From Onthophagus taurus (Eukaryota > Arthropoda > Insecta > Coleoptera > Scarabaeidae): 64,000 nt of DNA. The stretch's first letter is position 1; every line of letters starts with the position of its first letter. The position numbers were made by a program, and so were the translations under genes. Below, piece after piece: positions 22,873 to 38,264 of this stretch. Under the pieces are notes generated by a model. The model worked only from the letters and a program-made list of their open reading frames with translations, did not search any database and was not told the origin of the DNA. The DNA lies in the NCBI RefSeq assembly GCF_036711975.1, contig NC_091973.1, positions 4,960,001-5,024,000 of the forward strand, given 5' to 3'.

Positions 22873-24252
22873 CAGCCCCGGATCTTGAATTTTTTTAGGC
22901 GGGGCAAAAACTGAAAAATGCCGCCCTCGCCCACTTATATTTATTTTTACCTTTATCATTTATCATCTATATAATTTCAGCTATCAGATGTCTACTAATT
23001 GATTGACATTTGGACATAGCCTACATAGGCCTTCCGGAAAGAATGCATCCATCGCTGTTCTTTCTGTGTTAAGCCTATTTATTTACAGATATATAGACAT
23101 GAACGTGTAGGATATATATTTTATACACAGCACAAGATAGGATTTAAAATAAAAATATGTATAATAAAAATAAAAATCAAATATATTATTGCATTTGTGA
23201 ATTGAAATTAAAATTTTACTCTTCGAGCTTTTTGTTCAGCAAATAAATCTATGGCCTTGTCATAATTTATCTCGTGTGCAATTCGATTTTCTATCGCTAA
23301 GATTGCAAGACTCGATAAGCGTTCCTGGCACATAGAAGATTAAAGCAAAATTCAAATTCAGCATGGTAGCACAATTAAACCTCTTTTTAATTTCTGATAT
23401 GATTCGATCAAATACCATCATTATTACTTTAGAAAATAGTTGAACAGGTTGGAATGTTTGTAATTCGTCTTCACACATCCCATCGAAATGTTTTTTACGT
23501 TTTGGAATTCGTTAGTTTTGCAAAATAGGGTCAACACCACTCTTTTAAGCAACTTCTTCAGCCTCTTTTATCCAATATTCCATTGGATTTTGTCTCATTT
23601 CAAAGTTTTGAGCAGACTATCTATTAGTGCGACGGAACGGGCAAGGATAATATCTTCGGGAAGCAAGGATAATTATTCGCCCAAATAGTTAAATTAAGAA
23701 TAAATTTAAAATCCGTTATAGCAGTTAAGAGATAACCTGCATCGTATTTAGCTTCTGGAGCATGAGAAGTTTGCTTTTAATTTTTTCTAAGGCTTCCGCT
23801 ATTTCTGGCAAATTATGTAATTCACAGCAACATATTTCGCCGACCATCTCGTCTGACTACTTCCTTTTAAATTTGTTTTAACGTATTTTTTCATAATGTC
23901 CCACCTAGTAGTGGAGCCAACAAAAAAGCAATATACTTTTTGAATCAGTCCAAATAAGTTAATACCTTCCTGGCATGATGAGGCAGAACGAACACCTACA
24001 AGATTTAAGGAGTAAGCCAAGCACGGTACGAACTCGGCCAGCTCATTCCTTTCTGCAATCTTGGCTTGTACCCTTTCGCAATTAGCCAACGTCCTGTACC
24101 ACATAGAACATACTTCTACTATTATTTATTCCGTGGTCAAAGTTAAGTAAATGATGAATTGTCTATTCGTCTGTAAAGTGTGAATTTGGCCGCCCTCTGA
24201 ACTTGCCGCCCAGGGCGTATACCCCGGCTTGCCCCCCCTAGATCCGGGGCTG
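22873..24252 (-). mobile_element. Defective hAT element (ZMYM1-like transposase remnant)
   Basis: The ends are inverted: CAGCCCCGGATCT on the left and AGATCCGGGGCTG on the right. The element is bordered by the exact 8-bp repeat TTATAGAC (22865-22872, 24253-24260), which is the hAT target size. Minus-strand remnants at 23799-24104 contain FVPCLAYSLNLVG and TRWSAKY, typical of hAT transposases related to zinc-finger MYM-type protein 1; another piece is at 23260-23478. The 1380-bp element lacks most of a transposase and several frames are broken. Confidence 0.9.
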
Positions 24253-24723
24253 TTATAGACATATAGTTATTCACCCGGTCGAGTTGGGTTACTCCCGCTC
24301 GTGCTGCTTCTAGCGGCAAACAAGAAAAACATCATTTTATGAATGAATTTAAACCTTGTGCTAACTAACCTTCTGCTAACTAACCCTCTGCTAGTTATAG
24401 TAAAATTTAATTTTAAGAATACATAAATCACTCTGCCATCTAGGCATCACGATCACAAATCGTAAACAAGGATATTATTTGGCGAACATTGATATAAACG
24501 AAATAATAAAAACAGAAATCTTTTCAAATAATAATCAAATGTTTCAATTAATGTAGTATTCTGTATTATCGATATTTTGTGCTTGGTGACAAAATGTATT
24601 TAAATCAATACGAAAGGTAAAAGAATTTGGATATAATATGAAACTATTGAATTGAATGGATTTTCCAATGTAATTAATTTTAGGTTAAGTTGTTTTTAAA
24701 TGCGTTTGTTGTGCCATCTTTGG

Positions 24724-24910
24724 TATAAAAGTGTAAGTAAAGGGCATTTATCGGTTGAGACGGGCGCGGCACACCACGACCAACTCCATCAGGCAACGGG
24801 CAACGGCATGCGCTGAAAGGAGTTAGTAAAGTGCAGCTATACGACAACCAACAAGCCATCGCCCGAAAACCAAGAGAAATAACGGTGTTAAATCCAACGG
24901 TGAACGTACG
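24724..24910 (+). promoter_or_regulatory. Possible Rap1 promoter and untranslated first exon
   Basis: TATAAAAG at 24724-24731 precedes a GC-richer tract that ends in a good splice donor (CGTACG then GTAAGT, exon end 24910). A matching acceptor TTTCCTTTCAG ends at 25941, 43 bp before the Rap1 ATG. I infer a spliced leader; transcript data would be needed to support it. Confidence 0.35.
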
Positions 24911-25969
24911 GTAAGTTGAAACTTTTTCCTGTTTTGCCTCAAGCCAGCCTCCTTCCCCTCTGGAGCCGGCACATAAACGAGTACGATTATAAACGAATAA
25001 AATCGCAAGTGCCGCAAAAGCGATGGATATTCTACATCTAAGTGGGGATTTGTTCATCATCAAGCCTTGAGCCATGACAGTGAACTAAAACATACACAGT
25101 GCGGAGTTAAATTTAAAAGTACCCGTGGAGAAGATATCCAAGTGCCCCCCAAAAACCCGAGCCCCCGAAGTACTCACAGCTCGAGTATACCAGTTGCTCC
25201 TACCGGAAGAAATCGACTCTGCCCCCACGGACACTCTTGGATTTCGGCCGATTTGGGCATTTGTTTTGGATACGACGTACGTATCTTCTAAATTCCTTTT
25301 TGTTAGACGGCAGAGGGGCATATCTTTTTAGATTTTTTCAACAACGATCTCAAAAAAAATCTTTCTAAAAAAATAGTATTTTCATAATCTTCATATATTT
25401 TTTTAAAACCTCCTTTTCCTCTAGATGTTTCAAGAAACAACCAAACAAATTTCCGCTAATTCTATTTTCTAGCTTTTTTATTTCAATATTCTTCTTTTTA
25501 ACACGCTTTTTGCTGTGATAAAAAAATTATTAAGTGCTTGTAATTAATATCCAATTAAAATTTTCCTACTTTGGGTAGACTCCTGATGATTGTGATTACG
25601 CACTGAAATTGGTAAAGTCGACATTTCAAAAATGATATCCTATCTACTTTTGTTTCAACCTAAATTCCATTTGGTTAGATAGCAGAGTTGCATATCTTTT
25701 TGTATATTTTTGTTCCAAATTCTTTATTTATTTTCCTGCCTTTTTTATTTGAGTTTTCTTGTCTCAGTCTTTTTTATTTTTTTTTAACAAATTTCCTGTT
25801 GTGGTCTCTGTTGTTACCGCGATGAATCAGCCTTTGCTTTTTGTAGAATATTTGGCGGTGGTTTGCAAACTATAAAAAAAAGTTGGCTAAATTTTGTCCT
25901 GAGAAGAAAAACTTTTAAAAATCCCCGTTTTTTCCTTTCAGGGTAAATAGGATTGGTGATTGATCTTAA

Positions 25970-29873
<3,904 letters not shown>

Positions 29874-32800
29874 GAAAAGGTATAAAAGAACCAAAATGAT
29901 CAATATCGTTTATTAGACTATCTTTATTATAAATATATACATATATATATATTTCTATAAATATATGTGTGTATATTCATCTAATATGTATATTAGGACA
30001 AAGTGAGTAAGACGTGAAGGCAAGTGCGGATATGGGAGCATCGCCCCCCACTCACCGTCTCGGGCACGGCGCGCGTCGCTATTTTATTTAAAACTATTTC
30101 ATCAATATTTGTATTTGTAATCTAACCGTAACAATATATGTGAGTTAAAAATTTTTCGAAAAAAATAAAATCAAAGTTATTGCATTTTTAGAAATATCGT
30201 CAATAACTAAATAGTAATTAACTCTATCGCTCTACGTTAGTGAGAAAACAAAAACATAACAAAAAAAATAATAAATAAATAACGCGGAGAGATGATAATA
30301 GAATTTCATATAAATCTACTGCCAATGAAAAAGTGGTGTGTCAAAACGCGTAGGTAGTTTTTAGTTATTTTTTGTCATATTTCTTTACTTATTACAATTT
30401 TTCTTTTCTTTTTATTATCAATTTTTTTTTAAATAAATTTGTTTCGGATCTAAAGACTATCCAAAACGGACAATATATTTAATAATTTTTTTTCGACCGG
30501 GAGTGTGTTTTTTCCCTTTCGTTGTTTTAATTCCCGTAGCGAGTAAGCGTTGTAGGGTGTAGCACCAGTGCATATCTAAGAAAAAAACTAATAAAAACAT
30601 TTAAAAAAAACAAATAAATCGTTTTCCAAAAATAACTTTTTTAAATTTTAAAGATGTTCGTTTTCACCTTAATATTATCGAGTAAGCATTACACCGAGTC
30701 CGTTTTGATCCCGATTAATTAATAATTGTGCTATCAAGTAACTTGTATACCAAATATATGTAGGGTTAAAAATTCATTTATCTCGTATAGATTCTTCGAC
30801 AATGTGCTTACTCCACAATAGTAAAAGGTCGAGCAAAGATCAATATTTATAAATAAAAACTCACTGTTCATTTCGAAACAGTTACCAGGTCCAAAAAGAT
30901 GCAAAAAATAAGACATAAACGAAGTTAAAACAAGCTCGAATATATAGGTACTTGTGATATAATTAAAGATAAAAAAAATGACACTACGAGCACTCGATTT
31001 GTGTCCCATTTGCCAAATTTCATCTACTTAAGTAAGAAAAAATGTATTGGTAATTTTTAATAACAAAAAAATAAACAAATAAGTTGTTAAAAATTATTAA
31101 AAATCATTAAAGTGTTATAGTTACGTAAATTTTAGGATTAAAAAGTCATTTCATACAATCAACTTAGCGGTAAGTCTTAAAATTAAATTAAATAATATAA
31201 GGTATGTTCTAGCAACTTTAGAAAAGGTTGGAATTACTTTAAATTTCCAACTGTTTACAAACACTGCTAAAACAAACCTATTAAAAAATAGAATAAAAAA
31301 GACTAATTCTTTAACTTAATTTTTGTGTACCGCCCTAGAAGCAATAACGTATGCCTTTCGCGTTGAGTTGACTCTTACAGACTCGTTTTGGGACCATAGT
31401 TTCGATTTCGTTTTCCGGAATCCCCCGTAAAGGTGCTTCCAGCGTAGGCGTTCCGTTTAACAATTAAATAAAACGAAATAGTAAAGAAATAAAAATAGTC
31501 GTCTTAAAAAAAATAACGATGAATTACGTGATATATAAACGTTATAGACTTATGTGTGTTTTTATAATATGTATGTTTCATTAAGTAGCTGTTAACGGGG
31601 GAAATGAACAGTGAGTTGCGTCGAGTTTGGATTAGTGTGCGTTAAAAAAAAGAAAATAAAAAGACTTTTGTGATAAGGGGACACCGAGCTTTTTTTCGTG
31701 TACGTGGGTATAGCCGCTCTATTCTTCGCACCTGCCTATTGCACAAGTGAAGTCGCGGATTCAAATTGAAGTTAAAAAAAAATAAAAAATATATATATAA
31801 AAATCGAAAAAACAAGTTGAAGCATTGAGATATATCCAGACGCAGACTTTTGTCACACATACCGCTCGCCAAAAAAAAGAAAAAAAAGATAAAGAAAAAA
31901 AATCTTTTCGAAATTCCGTTATACATAGTTAATATATACATATATATATACATCTATATATATATAATATATTTTTCACAGGATACTTTTTCTAGATTCG
32001 AATCACAAATATATGTATCGGTTGAAAGAATCATTTTTTCCATTGAGATCAATTTGACGAAAAATTGTATAAATCGATCTTGTTGTTTTTTAATATAAAT
32101 GTATGTTAATGTATTCTAATGAGATAAATATAAATGAGAAACTGAAATATTTTATCAGCTTTTAATTTTTGTACGTATTAAGTCTTCCGAAACATTTAAA
32201 ATACACTTTTAATTTTAAAAAAATTATCTTTTTTTTTAATTTAACTTTAATAACTGCTTTTTCGATGTACAAGATTTTGAATAAAAGTGCCTAAAGTGGA
32301 ACGAATTATTAAGATACACTATTTTTGGAATCATATTTCTACATTCTGGGTAAGTATCGACTAAATTGTCGTTGGATATCATTTTACTAAACGTTATAGT
32401 GCAAAGGGAGAGGAGATCCTGAAGGCAAAGTGGTAAGTAGAAACGTACTTTAAAGTGAAGTGGCAAATTTAGGAATTTATGATTTGTAACTAAATCTATG
32501 TTAAGATGTGTTATGGATTATGTTATTATTAATAGATATGAACAATTTTTATTAACAAATTTTCATCCTATCAATCTTATTTTTAGAGTAACAAATATTT
32601 TATCTCCAAAACGGTACTTTTTAAAGATAAAAAGTTTTAATTAAGAAATGGAACTGTTTATGGATTATGTTTTAATGATTCATTATGAACAATTTTTATT
32701 AATAAAATTTTCCCCTGTCGTTTATAATTTTTGAATTACGTTTAATTTTAATAACTACAAAATTTAGGGGTTATGAATTCTAACTAAACAACAACCATTG

Positions 32801-33384
32801 TTAGGTTGAAATGGGTTATGGATTATGTTGTTATTAATATATATCAACAATTCTAATTAATACATTTTCTCTACATCGATCTTACTTTAAGAATAACTCT
32901 CAAAAAGGTGCATATTAAGTATAAATAGAAATATTTAATGTTAAATTATTTATGGATTATGTTTTAATGATTCATTATGAACAATTTTTATTAATAAAAT
33001 TATATACTATGGTATATAATTTTTGAATTATATTTGAGTTATTTTTTATATTTTGTTAGATATGATGAGCATCATAGTTTCTTTCTTACCTTAATATGCT
33101 AAAGCTTTATCCAAACTAATAAAAGCAACTTTTTATTTATTTCATTTTGTTTTATTAAATAATGATAGTGTGCTATAACAAAGTCATGCGCCTATACATA
33201 TACATTTTCTTATAAATTAAGTAACATCTTTATTTATTTTTTTTTTCATAATGATAGTGTGCTATAACAAAGTCATGCACCTATACAAATACATTTTTTT
33301 TAATTAAAGAACATTTAAATAAACAAATAAACAGAAATATCTTAACTAAACGAAACAATTTGATTTTTTGTGATTCTTTTTAAG
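29874..33384. other. Rap1 3' region and intergenic sequence
   Basis: Very AT-rich. The first part probably holds the Rap1 3' untranslated region (a GC-rich island at about 30030-30085; many AATAAA-like sites; TA tracts at 29938-29960 and 31929-31970). At 32500-33060 an imperfect repeat with ttatggattatgtt and gaacaatttttatta recurs about four times. At 33163 and 33253 the phrase atgatagtgtgctataacaa recurs about 90 bp apart. No gene is visible. Confidence 0.45.
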
Positions 33385-34686
33385 TTACATGTTAGGGCGG
33401 TCAACATAAAAAGCTAAAATCATGGAGTGACGTACACCTCCACTCATTTGAACAATTCTCTTATTCTCCAAGGCTCTTGAGCTGACTGCGAATGGATTGA
33501 GACGATCAGCAATGTCTCCGGTTCCTAATTCTCCACTTGATCCGGTGCCCCAAACGATTAGGCCCATTTCATCGGTTGCAGCGAATGAGCAATCAGCTCC
33601 AATTCCAATTTCTGATACTCCCAAGCCTTCAAGGCACGGAATCGAAGTCAACATTGGTGTGCTTCTTATGTTATAACCTAAGCCTAATCGCCCCCCTTCT
33701 TGGCGTCCCAAAACGTACACTTTCTTGTTTATGTCCAAGCCAATGGAACGTTCGAGGGTGCAGCGAATGTTTTTCCAGGAGTATTGTGAGAAATCAGGCG
33801 ATACAGTTGGCATATAAATCTTTTGAGGGTCTGCAATTCCCAACTGACGGAATTGATTGTATCCCCACGCGTATACATCGTTGGAATCTTTTACTTTCGC
33901 GAGTGTGGTGTCTCCCCCTGCCCAGATATTTTCAAATTTGAGATCGTTGTCGATTTTGATCGGGTACAAAGCCAAGTGTTTCTCCATTGAGTTTTGGCAG
34001 TATCTAGTAGCGCTATGATCGGGAATACGACCTAATTGGCCATATTCCGAGCATCCTATGGTGCAAACAACACCAGATTTTGTTAAAGCAACAAAATGAT
34101 TAAAACCGGAAGCGATCTTGACAACCGGCTCTTTAGAAAACATTAAGACGGGCAGTGCTTGTTGGCCCCCCAACGTTAAACCAATTGTACCATACGAATC
34201 TTTGAAATCTCCCCAAGCGTACACGTGACCATTATCTAATAAAGCTACTGTGTGGCACTCACCAGCTGTAACCTGGATCGCTTTTCCTGGAAGCTGAACA
34301 ACCCCAGGACTAAATTTTGTGTTGTCAGCATCAAGAAGTCGACCCAATTGACCAAAACCATTGTGTCCGAACGTGAGCACAACCCCTTTATCAGAAACGC
34401 ATACCGAATGGTTAAGTCCTGCGTGTATTCCAATAATTTCGTGGTCCATTTTCACCCACATCGGGTATTTCGTCTCCAAATAGTGTACTCCCAATCCCAA
34501 TTGGCCCATTTCTCCATTTCCAGTTGTAAATAGGAACGATTTCGGTATTGGTTGATACGAGGTGGATGCCTGGCTGATAGTAAACTTTGAGCGTTCACGT
34601 CCTTTTTTCGGAGGTTGCGATTCCGCTGCTTCCTCTACTGCCTCACATAATTGTTCCAGCGGTGGTAAATTATCACGTTGAGCCAT
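33385..34686 (-). CDS. RCC1-like protein, intronless and divergent
   Basis: A single 433-aa frame has a basic N-terminus (PPKKGRERSK, nuclear-signal-like) and a seven-bladed propeller of RCC1 repeats: MGQLGLG, HNGFGQLGR, VYAWGDFKDSYGTIGL, GCSEYGQLGR, YAWGYNQFRQLGI, GRQEGGRLGLG and GTGSSGELGTG. True RCC1 is the chromatin-bound exchange factor for Ran. Acidic and histidine residues that active RCC1 keeps differ here: GDVGQLG reads GEMGQLG (Glu59), GDSH reads GECH (Glu143), the Asp-His pair reads GFNH (Asn196), GGQHH reads TLERS (310-314), and the last GGQH reads GGVRH. The start codon has an AAAAATGG context. Absence of introns suggests a retrocopy that kept its frame. Confidence 0.85.
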   Translation of the reverse strand: MAQRDNLPPLEQLCEAVEEAAESQPPKKGRERSKFTISQASTSYQPIPKSFLFTTGNGEMGQLGLGVHYLETKYPMWVKMDHEIIGIHAGLNHSVCVSDKGVVLTFGHNGFGQLGRLLDADNTKFSPGVVQLPGKAIQVTAGECHTVALLDNGHVYAWGDFKDSYGTIGLTLGGQQALPVLMFSKEPVVKIASGFNHFVALTKSGVVCTIGCSEYGQLGRIPDHSATRYCQNSMEKHLALYPIKIDNDLKFENIWAGGDTTLAKVKDSNDVYAWGYNQFRQLGIADPQKIYMPTVSPDFSQYSWKNIRCTLERSIGLDINKKVYVLGRQEGGRLGLGYNIRSTPMLTSIPCLEGLGVSEIGIGADCSFAATDEMGLIVWGTGSSGELGTGDIADRLNPFAVSSRALENKRIVQMSGGVRHSMILAFYVDRPNM

Positions 34687-35905
34687 TTTTCTTAAGAATT
34701 ATTAGGATTTTCCTCAAACAAAAAGGTTTTTGCTTCCACACAAAAAACGCCGTGTAAACTAAATGTCGGTTAAAAATTCGACTGTCTTTTGTTTTAACAG
34801 TTTGACGCAAATTTTCAAAAAGTTCTCGAACAATTTTTAAAACTAATTTATTTTTTTAAATATTGATGCTTATTAATCGTATTTATTAATAGTGAGTTAA
34901 TAAAACTGAATTTAAAGTAAATTTAAAGTTAGGATAACGTTTTTGGTAACAACGATCTACTACGCATGACGAGACATGCGCACTAAATTTAAATGTTTTA
35001 ATTATCTTTTTAGTATTAATTTGTAGGTTTTAATATAAATGTTACGTTTTAATGTACCGAAATATAGTTTAAAAGTGCATTAACAAACCGAACTTAAAAC
35101 ACTACTGAATGTAGACACAACTAATCGTGATTTAATCGCTAACGTTACGCCACCTATCGGTTGATTCGTGAAGTATTAAACTAAGTACGTTAATAACCTA
35201 AAATAATTTTTTTTACGCAATAAATTGATAAACTGCCTTATTTTAATATGTTTAGAATAAGAAATTTGGGAATGTGACTTATTCCTGATGTTTTTTATAG
35301 TTTAAATTTGACGTTTTTAGGTTATTTTGGCTATGAAGATAAGTTTTTAGTAAATTTCTTTCATAAATAATTAATTCATTCGTTTTCTGGTTGATTCTTG
35401 CAGAAGCTTTAGTTCAAAAATATCCTGAGATGTTTCAAACTTTCTTTCAATAATGCTGTGCATTGAATCCCTTTGTTTGTTTATAACCACGTTCCAAGAA
35501 ATGATGACGAATCATGAGTTGATTGTATAAAATAAACATTCTTATTTCTATTTTGGCCTCAACAAGTGTTAGAGAATTTTTATGAAAAGGAGTTGATTTT
35601 ATTTGAAATGCGTTAAAATAAGTTAAAAAAATTAAATTAAATAGCACAGAGATCTTTTTTTTTTAGTTATTTGAGTTATAAACTAAGAATTGGTGTTAGG
35701 AATTCAAAAAAAAGGTTCATATAGGTTTATCCACGCCACCTACCGTTATAAATGTGCAACTTTAAATTTAAACACTCTCAAAAAGATGTCACTCAAACGT
35801 AAGTATCAAAATACTTTATTTAAAATATGAAATTATAAAATATTCTATAAAAACTATATAAACATTACAAAGTGTAATAATTATAAAAAATTTTTTTTTA
35901 ACAAT
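34687..35905. other. Intergenic region
   Basis: AT-rich sequence upstream of the RCC1-like gene; nothing coding is recognised. The 66-codon minus-strand frame at 35447-35647 has no motif. Confidence 0.4.
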
Positions 35906-36313
35906 TTAACCTCGACGATATGTTAAAAATAATTTAAAGCATCCATTAAAACAAGTGGAACAATTTTCGTTCTCATATAAATCTTTAGGAAGTTGCTTCT
36001 CAAATTCCTCTTCGTGCGCTTCTAACCAATAAAATACCTTATTTTTCGGTGCTAATGGTATTGCCGAAACTTTGTATCTTGAAAGGTCAATCGGGTAATA
36101 TTCCTCATTAACCGAAATTGACTTTGCTGATCCAACGAGTGGCAAAAGATCAAACGATTCAACGGTGTATTCTGAGCTGTTTGATGATGAATCGCTGCTC
36201 GATGAATCTAATCCTTGAAACGTGACCTTTTTAGCACAACAACGCCGACTGTAATCTTTTTTGGCACGATTGTGACGTTTCTTGAGTATTAAAGGTGGCG
36301 GATAACGATTCAT
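35906..36313 (-). CDS. Hypothetical 135-aa basic/serine-rich protein
   Basis: I do not recognise a family. I start it at the ATG at 36311-36313 (MNRYPPP); the frame extends seven codons upstream only to a GTG. The N-terminus is strongly basic (KKRHNRAKKDYSRR), followed by a serine/acidic tract (SSSSDSSSNSSE), a region with PLVGSAKSISVNEEYYPIDL, an acidic helix EAHEEEFEKQL and a cysteine-containing tail CSTCFNGCFKLF. The basic and serine blocks suggest a nuclear protein. It has the same strand and similar size as the next gene upstream, and they may be related in function. Confidence 0.5.
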   Translation of the reverse strand: MNRYPPPLILKKRHNRAKKDYSRRCCAKKVTFQGLDSSSSDSSSNSSEYTVESFDLLPLVGSAKSISVNEEYYPIDLSRYKVSAIPLAPKNKVFYWLEAHEEEFEKQLPKDLYENENCSTCFNGCFKLFLTYRRG

Positions 36314-36489
36314 AATTATTTTTCTAATACTCACTAAGATATAGGTAATAATAAATATAAAATAAAAAATCTTTTTGTATATGTTGATCGCACAGCGTAT
36401 TTAAACGAATTGAATTCAAAAACTTGGGTGCGATTAATAATTAGAGATTAATACGTTTTTCAAAGAAGAGGAATTTGATTGGAAGGAAT

Positions 36490-37051
36490 TCAACAATTGG
36501 CTTGTTGATTAGACATTTCATCAGAAGTTTCGGTCAACCATTTTAACATTTCTTCGCAGCAATTGCGATTAAAAACGCGTTGAAGTGCAATACCTTTTTT
36601 CTTATCGATCCTATGGCGCCTCTTTGGTCGTTTCCTCATCTCCGATACCTTAGAAAAATTGTGTTAAATGGTGTTAACTTTAAAATTGAGTTTAACATAC
36701 CCTATTTTTGATCCCAATTCTAAATGTTTCGATAGTAGCTCTAAGTTCTTTTAAATGGATTCCCCATTCCGCTTTTCTCTGCAACGCTTTAAGAAGAATG
36801 CCATGCGAAGAACAGTCATCAGAATCGTATTCATCCTCGTTATTTGACCATTCCCGCTTTGGCTTGCAATCTTCGTAATTGTAAGGAACTTCGGTTTTGA
36901 CATGCTAAAGTGAAAAATTTTTGTTATTAATTTATTAATAATGATTTTTCTTTGCTCACTTTAGTTTTTTTGGTCTTTCTAGCAACTTTCTTGAGGAACA
37001 ACCAATCGTAAATGGTTGCTTGAGGATCTGGAGGGAGTCGAACAGATTTGC
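36490..37051 (-). CDS. Hypothetical multi-exon gene, last three exons
   Basis: Exons 36960-37051, 36701-36904 and 36490-36648 (92, 204 and 159 nt) join with GT/AG borders and two short introns (55 and 52 bp) into one frame of about 150 codons ending in TGA. The protein reads KSVRLPPDPQATIYDWLFLK, a lysine cluster, KREWSNNEDEYDSDDCSS, a helical AEWGIHLKELRATIETFRIG, a basic RKRPKRRHRIDKKKG and NRNCCEEMLKWLTE. The phase of the first listed exon shows that at least one 5' exon is missing; I did not find it. No family recognised; the basic block looks like a nuclear signal. Confidence 0.6.
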
Positions 37052-38264
37052 CTAAAAAATAGAAAATGTTATGATTTAAAGTTTTAAGTGTTTTAATTGT
37101 GAGAATGTCGTTTTGTTTGAAAAGACGGATTCACGGTGAATCTGAGGGTGTACGAGTTTGAATAGTGTGCCGCGAGTTTGCAGTTCTGCATAAACAGAAA
37201 TTTAGGAATGTGGGCAGATCTTATTTGCTTAACTGGAACGGTAAAGATCAGCAACTTTGAAGCGTCGGCTCTCAAACTCCAGAGAGCTCCGACGATGTGA
37301 TTTTAGTATATTATCGGGACGAGCGTACCAAAGCGACGCTGTCCCGAATGAAATTTCGCTTAGAAATAAGAAAATGTTCTCGAACGTGCGAATTTAACCC
37401 TTAGGGACGTTTGAAATCAGTAGGGAGCATGCGCCAAAACGGGACAACGTTCTGGACGATTAGGGGGTTACTGATGTTGATCTAGCGACCCCAACCTCAA
37501 TTAAGCGGCCCGTAAACGAAATTAAATATCACCCCCCAGCTCTTTTGTCGTTTATAATTAAGCCCTTTGTAATGCATTTTTATTATTGTTTTTTTCTGCA
37601 GAACTTTTTTCGGTCGAACGTATGAATCACGTGCGTGAGGGCGAAAGGACAGCTTTGTATGCCTCGAATCCAAGAAACTGCACCCGAGGGATAGCTATAG
37701 GCACTTCCCGTGCGACAAGAAACGGCACGAATGTGCGCATGTCCTTTCACAACCACCAGCGCTCTGCACTGCGGTCCCGGCGCGCTTTCAATATTATCTC
37801 CCGCTGGAGTCAACCCTATCACCTCGCGTTTTCCATGAATCTTATCCCAAAACATCGCTCCTATTTATGTACGATATTCATCACATTTTTTAATTTAAAT
37901 TTATTATCAAAAATTTAATAAGCCAAAATTAGCATTAATTATAATCGTAACTTCCTGACATCTATTGGTGAGTAGGTGCTCAACTTCCTTATTGTAGCTA
38001 ATAACCATAATGTGACGATAGTTATCACTCACCGTCTGCAGTAGAAATTTTCACGTTCTAAATTGAATGTATTGCTCGGATTACTTAGATTACTACGAAT
38101 ACTTATTTCGCATTAAATCGCGTGAACTATAAATAGTGCTATTTAAACCGCTTTAGAGTAATAAATTTTTTTACTGTGCATTGTTAAAATTAAAAAAAAA
38201 ATTTACAAAAGCCTCCAAGGCGAAAACAGTTTCGATTTAATATTTTATTGTATTATTTGGAATA
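37052..38264. other. Intergenic region with a GC-richer block
   Basis: It should contain the missing 5' exon(s) of the gene at 36490-37051. The block 37600-37820 is GC-rich and open on both strands (frames of 90-110 aa) but has no domain or paired splice sites. Function unknown. Confidence 0.4.

Noticed and set aside
22873-24252. Possible host zinc-finger MYM gene
   Set aside because: The terminal repeats and the exact 8-bp target copy show a hAT element; the frames are fragments.
24680-25331. Several 64-131-aa frames on both strands before Rap1
   Set aside because: They overlap on opposite strands, have no motif, and the region is better explained as Rap1 leader and first intron.
37583-37918. 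Opposing frames of 90 and 110 aa in a GC-rich block
   Set aside because: No family motif, and mirror-image open frames are expected in GC-rich DNA. Kept only as an unassigned block.
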